NCBI GenBank assembly: GCA_016936455.1
Contig: JAFGXV010000050.1
Location: 1 to 64,000, forward strand
Length of the DNA stretch: 64,000 nt
Direction of reading: 5' to 3'
Source of the DNA: Desulfuromonadaceae bacterium
GTDB taxonomy: Bacteria; Desulfobacterota; Desulfuromonadia; Desulfuromonadales; Desulfuromonadaceae
A program made the position numbers and the translations under genes. A model generated the notes under the pieces. The model was given only the letters and a program-made list of their open reading frames with translations, did not search any database and had not been told where the DNA came from. Below, piece by piece: positions 26,123 through 35,244 of this stretch (its first letter is position 1; each line of letters begins with the position of its first letter).

Positions 26123-27444
26123 GCAGCCAGACGACTGCTTTCGCACCATTGTCCACTTGCGGCATACAGCGCCACCACTTGGTAACTGAGCAGCACCGAC
26201 CAACTCAGCGCCATGCCGGCCGCCAGCAACGCGCCGTCAACCAGAGGCAGCAGGGCGCAGAGATAGAGCGCATACCAGGGATGCAGCGTCGGGGTCAGCA
26301 GCAGAAACAGCAGCAACAGCACGGCCATGCAGCGCACCTGAGCCGGCCAGGATGGCACCGAACGCAGCCGCAGCCCAATCCACAGCAGGCCAGCGGACAA
26401 CAGCGCGCCAAGCAGCAGACGCGCGTGATCGCCGCTGCCGAAGCCCTCACGCAGCTGTCGGAACAGAAAGCCGGAAAATTCCCAGTGGCGGGTATACAGC
26501 CCGAGGGTAGACAGACCGTTACGCAACTCGGGCCAGAACAGCAGACAGGCAACCAGCGACACGATCAGAAAGATCAGCAGGAAACGGATACGGCGTTGAG
26601 TATCGAGGGGGATGAGAAACAGCGGCAGCACCAGAACCGGCAGCACCTTGACCAGAACGGCACCAGCCAGACTCAAGGCACTGAACGTCAGGAAAAGAGA
26701 TTGCGCATTGCGCGCCAGCAGCAGGGCCAGCAGCAGAAAAAAAACAGCCGTGACATCGACATGGGCCGAGGCCGCACTCTCGATGATGGCCAGAGGCTGC
26801 CAGGCATAGAGCACTACCCCCAGCACCGGCCGCTGCAGGGCACGCAACAGAGCGACCAGCAGCAGACAGTTCCCGAAATCAAAGGCGACGGCCAGCAGTT
26901 TCCAGCCCGTTACGCTGCCACCGGCAAGGGCGAACAGCCCCTGGGCCAGCGGCGGATAGAGGGTGACCAGCTGCGGATGGTTGATCAGTGGCTGCAGCGC
27001 CGCCTCGGCAGCTGAAGCGACCTGCACATCCGCCGGCGCCACCGCATAGGGATTGTGCCCCGACAGCAGCTGCAGACCATCCCACACATAGCGGTAAAGA
27101 TCGTCAGACAGCTCCGGCGATCGGCCGACAAAGAGCAGTCGCAACAACAGAGCGCTGCAGAGAACAACCGGCAGCCAGCCGCGCCAGCGCGCCCGGCGGC
27201 TGAAGAACAGCCACAGTACCGTACAGAGGGACATCAGCCCGCCCAGTGTCACCAGCTGCGGCACCGCCCGGCGCAAGTCCGCCTCAGCGGCCACGGCCAG
27301 ACAGGAGAAAACCATGACCCCGCTTAAAAACAGCAGCACCGTATCCGATCGCCCCCAACAGCGCCAGGCCGGCGCTGACGATATCCCTGGCGCCCAAACG
27401 GAACGACGGCTTTTTTTCGTATTTTTCGTGCTAGGATTGCTCAT
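26050..27444 (-). CDS. Polytopic membrane protein, GT-C / mannosyltransferase-like
   Basis: The 464-residue protein has about a dozen membrane segments. The early loop SDDLYRYVWDGLQLLSGHNPY is typical of GT-C enzymes that use polyprenyl-phosphate sugars (DUF2029/GT87-like), where the acidic residues bind metal and donor. A later loop reads TPTLHPWYALYL, also common in the group. The start is uncertain. The ATG at 27444 is preceded by AGGTGAG and overlaps the start region of the divergent rhodanese gene. An ATG at 27315 would cut the first membrane segment. The 3' end overlaps the convergent glycosyltransferase by 73 bases. It probably adds a sugar to a lipid or glycan on the outer face of the inner membrane. 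Confidence 0.75.
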   Translation of the reverse strand: MSNPSTKNTKKSRRSVWAPGISSAPAWRCWGRSDTVLLFLSGVMVFSCLAVAAEADLRRAVPQLVTLGGLMSLCTVLWLFFSRRARWRGWLPVVLCSALLLRLLFVGRSPELSDDLYRYVWDGLQLLSGHNPYAVAPADVQVASAAEAALQPLINHPQLVTLYPPLAQGLFALAGGSVTGWKLLAVAFDFGNCLLLVALLRALQRPVLGVVLYAWQPLAIIESAASAHVDVTAVFFLLLALLLARNAQSLFLTFSALSLAGAVLVKVLPVLVLPLFLIPLDTQRRIRFLLIFLIVSLVACLLFWPELRNGLSTLGLYTRHWEFSGFLFRQLREGFGSGDHARLLLGALLSAGLLWIGLRLRSVPSWPAQVRCMAVLLLLFLLLTPTLHPWYALYLCALLPLVDGALLAAGMALSWSVLLSYQVVALYAASGQWCESSRLAAYVFSAPVSALILSSALRRTRRKI

Positions 27445-28243
27445 GCTCATACTCACCTGTACCACATCGGCTTTCTGCTTTTCCCTGCAGCCGCTCAGTG
27501 CTGAAGCCGCCCACAACCAGAAAGGGCTGATCGTCCTCGATGCCCGGCCCCAAAAAGGCTGGCAGCAGGGCCATCTGCCCGGTGCCTTCAGTTTCAGCTG
27601 GGAGGACTATACCAGAACCGATGACCAAGGGGTAAAATACCGCACCCTGCCGGCACAGGAACTGGCGCTGGCGTTGGGCCGTCTGGGCATCACGGAACAG
27701 TCTTCCCTTCTGATCTACGGTGATGCCGACAGCAGCTGGGGCGGCGAGGGCTGGCTGGCCTGGGCGCTGGCGTGGATCGGCCACCAGGGACCGGTTTATG
27801 TTCTCGATGGCGGCATTCAGGCATGGCAACAGAAAGGGTTCTCCCTCACGACAGAAACACCCGCCGCAACAGCAGCCGTCTACCAGACGCAGCCCCAGCC
27901 GACAGTGGCCATCGCCGCGGCGGACATCGAACGCCTGGGCACGGATATCAACCTGGTGGATACGCGCAGTTACTTCACTGAGTGGCTGCCCAGCCATTTG
28001 CCAGGCGCCATTCATATCAACTGGGAAAAATTCTTCAGCGCTCCCCAGCGACGGCCACTGTCGCCACAAGCCTGCCGTGCACTGCTCGAAGAAAACGGCA
28101 TTGATCTCAACAAACCCGTGGTCTACTACTGCACCGGCGGCATCCGCTCGGGCTACGCCTGGATGGTCCATCAGCTGGCCGGCCTGCCCGGTGCCATCAA
28201 CTTTGAGGGAGGAACCGAGGAATGGGCTGCTCACCGTCGCTAG
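27314..28243 (+). CDS. Tandem-domain rhodanese (thiosulfate/mercaptopyruvate sulfurtransferase family), exported
   Basis: The protein is 309 residues long from 27314. A charged n-region is followed by a long hydrophobic stretch (residues 33-58) that acts as signal peptide or anchor. Two rhodanese domains follow. The first has YGDADSSWGGEGW where the cysteine should be, so it is inactive. The second has YYCTGGIRSGYAW with the catalytic cysteine. It transfers sulfane sulfur from thiosulfate or a similar donor, probably in the periplasm. AGGAGA stands six bases before the ATG at 27314. An internal ATG at 27443 also has AGGA. The end overlaps the next gene by 22 bases, so the two are coupled. Confidence 0.85.
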   Translation: MTPLKNSSTVSDRPQQRQAGADDIPGAQTERRLFFVFFVLGLLMLILTCTTSAFCFSLQPLSAEAAHNQKGLIVLDARPQKGWQQGHLPGAFSFSWEDYTRTDDQGVKYRTLPAQELALALGRLGITEQSSLLIYGDADSSWGGEGWLAWALAWIGHQGPVYVLDGGIQAWQQKGFSLTTETPAATAAVYQTQPQPTVAIAAADIERLGTDINLVDTRSYFTEWLPSHLPGAIHINWEKFFSAPQRRPLSPQACRALLEENGIDLNKPVVYYCTGGIRSGYAWMVHQLAGLPGAINFEGGTEEWAAHRR

Positions 28244-30063
28244 CTGAAGCGGATCCGACGCCTCTGGAGAGTCTGCTGCAACGGGTCGCCAGCGACTGCA
28301 GCGACTGTGGCGCCTGCGTCAAAGACTGCGCGTTTCTCCAGCACTACGGCTCGCCGGCGCTGCTGGCCCAGGCCCTGCTGGCCGACCCACCCGGACACGA
28401 AACCGGCGTTGCTTTCCAATGCAGCCTGTGCGGCCTGTGCGAGGTCCGCTGCCCTGCAACGCTGCCGCTGGTCGAACTGTTTCTGGCCATGCGACGCCAT
28501 GAGGTGGCCCAGCGGCCGGAGATTCTCAAACGCTTCAGTGGCCTGCGGGCCTATGAGAATATCGGCACTTCGCAGCGTTTTACCTGGCATGCCCTGCCAC
28601 AGCACTGCGACAGCGTGTTTTTTCCCGGCTGTGCCTTGTCCGGCACGCGGCCACAACGGGTGTGGCAAGTCTACGAAGAGTTGCGCCAGCATCATCCACA
28701 GCTCGGTCTGGTGCTCGACTGCTGTACCAAGCCGTCCCATGACCTGGGTGACCAGCAGCGTTTTGATCAGCGATTCGACCAGCTGCGTGACATGCTGGCC
28801 AAACGCTCGGTCCAAACGGTGCTGACGGCCTGTCCCAACTGCTACGAGGTTTTCCGCCGTTACGCCCCCCACTGCGCAACCCGCTCCATCTACGAGGAGC
28901 TGGCGATGCGCCTGAACGAGCCGATCGCCCCGCCGTCCCGGCAAACCGCGATCACAGTGCATGATGCCTGTGTCAACCGCCAGGCGCGACCGGTTCAGCA
29001 AGCGGTGCGAACACTGCTGGAGCAGAAAGGCTTTTCCATCACGGAAATGATCAACAGCCGTCGCACCACCCTGTGCTGTGGCGAAGGCGGCTGCGTGATG
29101 GCAACGAAACCGCAGTGGGCCAACAGCTGGCGCGACAAGCGTGCGGCCCAGGCTGCCGGCTTGCCGGTCATCAGCTACTGCGCCGGCTGCGTCGAATTTC
29201 TCCAGCCCGCAACCCACAGTGTGCATCTGCTGGATCTTTACTTCGACGGTCCCGCCACGCTGGAACAGGCACCCGGTCGCGTACCCAGCCTCATCCGCTA
29301 CAAAAACCGCCTGGCCCTGAAGAAAAAGGCCAGAAATCAGATTCCCGCCGTTGCCCCCGGAGCCCGCCCCATGAGCGAAACCACTGCACCGCGCATCTCG
29401 CGCACTCAGAAACTTGCCCGCCTGGCCCTGCTGCTGGCCCTGGTATCGGCCATCATCGCCCTGCGCGGCAGCGGCCTGCTGGAGCGACTTGACCCCCAGC
29501 AGATGCGCGACACCATCGCGAACTACGGCCTGCTGGCTCCCGTGATTTTCATACTGCTCTACAGTCTGGCACCGGTATTTTTCATGCCCGGCCTGCCGCT
29601 GACCCTTCTCGGTGGACTGCTGTTCGGCCCGGTGTGGGGTGTGGTCTATGCCCTCAGCGGTGCCACCCTGGGCGCCAGTCTCGCCTTCCTCGTCGCCCGC
29701 TACCTCGGACGCGACTGGATTCGCAGCAAACTGGTCGGCGAGCGCTGGCAAAAGCTGGACGAAGACGTCGCCCGCCAGGGCTGGAAGATGGTGGCCTTTA
29801 CCCGTCTGATACCGCTGTTCCCCTTCAACCTGCTGAATTACGCCTTCGGTCTGACCAATATCCGCTTCAGCCATTACGCCATCACCTCGCTGGTCTGTAT
29901 GGCGCCCGCGACCATTGCCTTTATCAGCCTGTCGAGCTCATTGAGCGATCTGATCCGGGGCCAGGTTTCGAAAGAGCTGATCATCGGTCTGGCACTGCTG
30001 GGGATTCTGGCCCTGCTGCCGGTGCTGTGGAAACGGCGGACCCGGCAGAACGAACGCTGTTGA
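28222..30063 (+). CDS. Fusion of Fe-S/CCG-domain oxidoreductase and TVP38/TMEM64 membrane domain
   Basis: The 613-residue protein joins two parts. Residues 1-380 form a GlpC/HdrD-type unit: two 4Fe-4S motifs (CSDCGACVKDC and CSLCGLCEVRC) and two CCG domains (FFPGCAL with DCCTKPSHDLG, and HDAC with TLCCGEGGC). Residues 400-613 form a TVP38/TMEM64 (DedA-like) domain with five or six membrane segments and the conserved FMPGLPLTLLGGLLFG and LIPLFPFNLLNYAFGL. The linker contains an ATG (29371), but there is no stop between the parts. Fe-S/CCG units pass electrons to quinones or disulfides. The role of TVP38 domains is unsettled (lipid or ion transport). The start overlaps the rhodanese gene by 22 bases. 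Confidence 0.88.
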   Translation: MGCSPSLAEADPTPLESLLQRVASDCSDCGACVKDCAFLQHYGSPALLAQALLADPPGHETGVAFQCSLCGLCEVRCPATLPLVELFLAMRRHEVAQRPEILKRFSGLRAYENIGTSQRFTWHALPQHCDSVFFPGCALSGTRPQRVWQVYEELRQHHPQLGLVLDCCTKPSHDLGDQQRFDQRFDQLRDMLAKRSVQTVLTACPNCYEVFRRYAPHCATRSIYEELAMRLNEPIAPPSRQTAITVHDACVNRQARPVQQAVRTLLEQKGFSITEMINSRRTTLCCGEGGCVMATKPQWANSWRDKRAAQAAGLPVISYCAGCVEFLQPATHSVHLLDLYFDGPATLEQAPGRVPSLIRYKNRLALKKKARNQIPAVAPGARPMSETTAPRISRTQKLARLALLLALVSAIIALRGSGLLERLDPQQMRDTIANYGLLAPVIFILLYSLAPVFFMPGLPLTLLGGLLFGPVWGVVYALSGATLGASLAFLVARYLGRDWIRSKLVGERWQKLDEDVARQGWKMVAFTRLIPLFPFNLLNYAFGLTNIRFSHYAITSLVCMAPATIAFISLSSSLSDLIRGQVSKELIIGLALLGILALLPVLWKRRTRQNERC

Positions 30064-30554
30064 GGTTCCAACGCCGCCCGGCGCGGTATCCATCGGCTGT
30101 TCGTCTCTGGCCGCTGGTGCTGCTGCTGGTTTTTTCAGGTGACAGCCTGGCCGGGGCGGAGACACTTGAACTGAAACTTTCGGCCAAGGACCCCGCAAGC
30201 TGGCAGTGCCGGCCGGAGCGAGGAAGTGGCACATTGCAGCTGGAGAACAGGACCGGGTGCTACCAGCTGGATGCCCGAAATTTGCGCCCCGCTACCGACT
30301 ACGCCCTGACCACCCATAGCAGCAGCGATCCGCAACACTCGGCCTACTGGCTGGCCACAGCCACCAGCGATGCGGACGGAACCTTGCAGATCAGGGACCA
30401 CTGGCAATGCTGGGGCGACAAGGTCTGGCTGGTCCCCACAGCGGACATCCGCGGCACGGCGGGAGATCACCAGCCCGACCGGTTGTGTCGCTGGCGCCCC
30501 AGTGAGTACCTGTTTGAGGAACGGCTGCTCAGCCGCGTGATGCCATCACATTAA
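30060..30554 (+). CDS. Small secreted protein of unknown function
   Basis: The frame has no early ATG. I place the start at the TTG at 30060, which overlaps the upstream TGA in a TTGA arrangement. This gives 164 residues with an Arg-rich n-region, a hydrophobic stretch (LWPLVLLLVFS) and a likely cleavage after LAGA. The mature part has four or five cysteines and alternating short strands (LELKLS, ELD and similar), so it may be a small beta-rich domain held by disulfides. The family is not recognised. It is translationally coupled to the Fe-S/TVP38 gene and is followed by a promoter for the next gene. Confidence 0.6.
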   Translation: MRFQRRPARYPSAVRLWPLVLLLVFSGDSLAGAETLELKLSAKDPASWQCRPERGSGTLQLENRTGCYQLDARNLRPATDYALTTHSSSDPQHSAYWLATATSDADGTLQIRDHWQCWGDKVWLVPTADIRGTAGDHQPDRLCRWRPSEYLFEERLLSRVMPSH

Positions 30555-30570
30555 TCCCCGCACTGTTGTT

Positions 30571-30600
30571 TTGACTTCTCCTGCGTGGGCAGACTATACT
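30571..30600 (+). promoter_or_regulatory. Sigma-70 promoter of the sigma-54 activator gene
   Basis: TTGACT (30571-30576) and TATACT (30595-30600) are 18 bases apart and lie about 50 bases ahead of the ATG at 30650. Each hexamer differs from the consensus at one position. Confidence 0.6.
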
Positions 30601-30649
30601 CACCGCTGTGTAAAACTGAGTAGAATCTATCCCGCACAGGAGGGCCAGC

Positions 30650-33469
30650 ATGTCCCTGTCCTCAACCGTCGACGTCCGCCAGCTGATTGCCAAAATCAAC
30701 AATTACGGCAAGGAAAGCATTGAAGACATCCTCCACCTGATAGCCCAGTCGGCCCTGCTCCTCAGCGGCCAGAACCGCTGCCGCATCTACCTGGAAGATC
30801 TGACCAGCGGCAGCCTGAGCTGCGCCATCGCCACCGGCCGCCACGACACCGAGCTGCGCCAGATGACCTTCCCCATCACGTCGTCACGGTTTCTGATTTC
30901 ACGTGTCTATGTTAATCAGGAGGAGACCCTGCAGGCCGACATGCAGACCCTCAGCAGTCCGGAAGCACGGGAGATCGCCAACCGCTTTCACATTCGTGCC
31001 AGCTATGTCCTGCCCCTGCTGCACAAGAATCGCTCCGTCGGCGTTTTGTGCATCGACAGCAGCCGTAAAGGCCACCTGCCGTCCGAGGAGCGGCAGCAGC
31101 AGCTGAAAATGCTGGTGCAGGAGGTCACCCCGTCCCTGGATATTGCCCGCAAATACCACCAGCAGCTGGTGCTGGCGCGCCGCATTGACGAAGGCAAAAG
31201 CCGCGAGGCCGCGCTGTACATGATGAAATCCGCCGTCCGTCTGGTCGAAAACCTGACTTTGGCATCTGTGCTGGTTCCCTCGCCGCTGTCTGCGGGCAAC
31301 CAGGCGAAAGGACTCCAGATCCTTGCATCCTACTCCGAGCAGGCCAATGCGCAAAAGGTCTACGAGGACGAGCAGCTGATCAGCCTGCAGCAGGGGGAAT
31401 CCCTGCTCTCGCGCTATATCGCCGATGACGGCTCCATCATCGACGAACGGTTCCTTGAGCCGCTCTACTTTTCCAATCTGCCCGAAGAACCGCTGCAGAA
31501 ACGCTACCTGACGGAGGAACTGGGGCTTAAATCCCTCTATGCCGTGCCGCGCTACGCCCCGCACAGCCGCCGCATTCTCTGCGTCGTCAACTACTACAGC
31601 GACAAGGGCTACACCTTCACCGAGTTCGAACGCGGACTGCTCGATGCCCACGCCGAAATGGCCGAGCGGGTCATCCGCGAAATCGGTGGCGAGCACATGG
31701 AAATCCAGGTCCTGGCCGAGATCAACGACCTGCTGCAGGAACGCTATGAGGGGTTGCAGACCTTCCTCGGCCGTGTTCTGTCCAAGGCCACGGAGCTCAT
31801 CGGTGCGGACACCGGCAGCATCGCACTGGCACAGGAGAAGGAAGATGGCAACTGGCTGGTGGTGGAAGAATCCGAAGGTCAGCTCATCGGCGCCAAGAGC
31901 AAAGAGTGGCTCAAACGCAATATTCCGCCGATTCGCATCGGTGGCCACGAACTGCCGCCGCATCAGCGCAGCCTGACGGGACTCGCCGCCCACACCGGGC
32001 AGCTGCAGATGATCGCGGATACGGACAACCTCGGCGCCGAGGCCTTTTATTACGCCATGTCCAACCAGATCAAGAGCGAGCTGGCGGTACCGGTTCTCAG
32101 CGACGACAAGGTGGTGGCCGTCATCTGCATCGACAGCATGCGCCCCCACTACTTTACCGATGAGCACAAGCGCATCCTGCTCATCATTGAGCGCATGATC
32201 GCCCGTTACCTGGTGGACCTGCAACGCATTGCCGCCCTCACTGACGAGGTCAACCAGCTGCGTCAGGATGTCGACTACAAGGACCCGAAAATTTCGTCCT
32301 ACAAGCTCGGCAACATCATCGGCAATTCGCGCAAGGCCGAGGATGTGGTGCGCTTCATCCAGACCGTGACACCACTGGTCTTCAACCGGCTGGCCTCCTG
32401 GAACCGCAACAAGGCCGATGACACCGCCCTGGGGCTGCCGGCCATCTTCATCAGCGGTGAAACCGGCAGCGGCAAGGAATTCGTCTTTAACAACATCTAC
32501 TCGCGGCTCAATGAAATGTACCAGGCTCATTTTCGACTGGGACGGGAGCTGCCGGTCAAAAAGAGCAATATTGCCGCCTACAGCGGCGAACTGACCTATT
32601 CGGAACTGTTTGGCCACAAGCGTGGCGCTTTTACCGGCGCTCACGCCGACCGCAAAGGCATTCTGGAAGAGGCCGAGGGGGGGGTGGTCTTTCTCGACGA
32701 GATCGGGGATGCCGACCCCAAAACCCAGGTCCAGCTGCTGCGCTTTCTCGACAACGGCAGCTTTGTCCGTCTTGGCGAAAACCAGACCCGGTTTGCCCGG
32801 GTGCTGCTGATCGTCGCCACCAACAAGAACCTGCCCGCCCTCATCGAACAGGGGCTGTTCCGTGAGGATCTGTACCACCGGCTGTCCGAACTGACCCTGG
32901 AGGTTCCGTCCCTCAACGAGCGCCGCGAAGACATCCCCGACCTCAGCACCCACTTTCTCGGCAAGCTCTACCGGGCGTACCGTCACCCGGATGACAGTGA
33001 TGACGAACCGCCCATCCTGAACCCGGCGGCCCAGCAGCTGCTGCAGCAACACCACTACAGCGGCAACGTCAGGGAGCTGCGCTCCATCCTTTTGCGCGCC
33101 CTGTTCTTCCGTAAAGGCAAGACCATCGGCGTCGACAACATCCGCAAGGCCCTCGGGACCGCACAGAACAATCCGCCCCCACCACCACTGAACCGCAGCG
33201 GACGTCAGACCGCACAGCAGATTCTCGAAATGATTGTTCAGGGTCCGGAAGATTTCTGGAGCGCCGTATACACCCCGTACAGCAACAAACTCATCAGCCG
33301 CGATGTGGTCACGGATCTCCTGCAGCAGGCGCGAACCCTCGGTGCCAGCTCCATGCCCCGGCTGGCCACCCTGCTCAAGGCGTGCGACCCGGCCAGTGAA
33401 GAAAACGAGGAAAAGAAAAACTTTTATAAATTCAAAAACTTCCTGTACAAAACCATCCGCATTACCTGA
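30650..33469 (+). CDS. Sigma-54 interacting transcriptional regulator with GAF domains
   Basis: The 939-residue regulator has GAF-like regions at about residues 20-170, 195-345 and 365-525, then an AAA+ domain. Walker A is GETGSGKE (near residue 602), the sigma-54 contact loop GAFTGA is intact (near 660) and Walker B is GGVVFLDEIGD. There is no Fis-type helix-turn-helix. The C-terminus instead has a YxPYxxxxISR block with a Ser-rich turn (GASSMPRLATLL) and FYKFKNFL, a C-terminal type I have seen in other such regulators. It has AGGAGG before the ATG. A sigma-54 promoter for gdhA lies 225 bases past its stop, so it may control nitrogen genes. How it finds DNA is unclear. Confidence 0.88.
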   Translation: MSLSSTVDVRQLIAKINNYGKESIEDILHLIAQSALLLSGQNRCRIYLEDLTSGSLSCAIATGRHDTELRQMTFPITSSRFLISRVYVNQEETLQADMQTLSSPEAREIANRFHIRASYVLPLLHKNRSVGVLCIDSSRKGHLPSEERQQQLKMLVQEVTPSLDIARKYHQQLVLARRIDEGKSREAALYMMKSAVRLVENLTLASVLVPSPLSAGNQAKGLQILASYSEQANAQKVYEDEQLISLQQGESLLSRYIADDGSIIDERFLEPLYFSNLPEEPLQKRYLTEELGLKSLYAVPRYAPHSRRILCVVNYYSDKGYTFTEFERGLLDAHAEMAERVIREIGGEHMEIQVLAEINDLLQERYEGLQTFLGRVLSKATELIGADTGSIALAQEKEDGNWLVVEESEGQLIGAKSKEWLKRNIPPIRIGGHELPPHQRSLTGLAAHTGQLQMIADTDNLGAEAFYYAMSNQIKSELAVPVLSDDKVVAVICIDSMRPHYFTDEHKRILLIIERMIARYLVDLQRIAALTDEVNQLRQDVDYKDPKISSYKLGNIIGNSRKAEDVVRFIQTVTPLVFNRLASWNRNKADDTALGLPAIFISGETGSGKEFVFNNIYSRLNEMYQAHFRLGRELPVKKSNIAAYSGELTYSELFGHKRGAFTGAHADRKGILEEAEGGVVFLDEIGDADPKTQVQLLRFLDNGSFVRLGENQTRFARVLLIVATNKNLPALIEQGLFREDLYHRLSELTLEVPSLNERREDIPDLSTHFLGKLYRAYRHPDDSDDEPPILNPAAQQLLQQHHYSGNVRELRSILLRALFFRKGKTIGVDNIRKALGTAQNNPPPPPLNRSGRQTAQQILEMIVQGPEDFWSAVYTPYSNKLISRDVVTDLLQQARTLGASSMPRLATLLKACDPASEENEEKKNFYKFKNFLYKTIRIT

Positions 33470-33500
33470 TCCGTTTCATCCCGTGACCCACCCCGTTCAG

Positions 33501-33546
33501 GCCGTAGTCAGCAACCCGGACACGCGTTGCAGACTACGGCTTTTTT
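33501..33546 (+). terminator. Intrinsic terminator after the sigma-54 activator gene
   Basis: A 15-base stem (33501-33515 with 33526-33540, one mismatch) and a 10-base loop are followed by TTTTTT at 33541-33546. Confidence 0.92.
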
Positions 33547-33628
33547 ATACCCTTCGCCAGCCAACTCAAAGAGTACACAGCAAGCACACGATCAAAAAAT
33601 TAGATTAATTACTATAAATAATATTTTT

Positions 33629-33649
33629 GCCAAACGGTTCGCTTTTGGC
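33629..33649. promoter_or_regulatory. Dyad upstream of the gdhA sigma-54 promoter
   Basis: GCCAAA (33629-33634) and TTTGGC (33644-33649) form an inverted repeat with a 9-base spacer in an AT-rich region. It lies about 45 bases ahead of the -24 element, so it could be an enhancer-type binding site. The distance is short for a typical UAS. Confidence 0.35.
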
Positions 33650-33685
33650 TATTTTTTAAACAATATTGGCCCTATCCGAAAATAA

Positions 33686-35119
<1,434 letters not shown>

Positions 35120-35143
35120 TCCGAGCACGAGCTAGACACCAAA

Positions 35144-35176
35144 CAGGCTCCCGTCTTCAGCGGGAGCCTGTTTTTT
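35144..35176 (+). terminator. Intrinsic terminator of gdhA
   Basis: CAGGCTCCCG (35144-35153) and CGGGAGCCTG (35161-35170) form a perfect 10-bp stem with a 7-base loop and a following TTTTTT. Confidence 0.95.
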
Positions 35177-35244
35177 ACCTGTACCCCCCCTTCCTGTTTG
35201 CGTTACATTCATAACGCCATTTGGCCACACAAGAGAGGGAACAC

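Noticed and set aside
28240-29874. A 544-codon minus-strand frame
   Set aside because: It is antisense to the Fe-S/TVP38 gene, whose motifs are clear. No family motif is visible in the antisense frame.
29634-30059. Upstream extension of the small secreted protein frame
   Set aside because: This part is out of frame inside the TVP38 domain coding sequence. The TTG at 30060 gives a clear signal peptide directly after.
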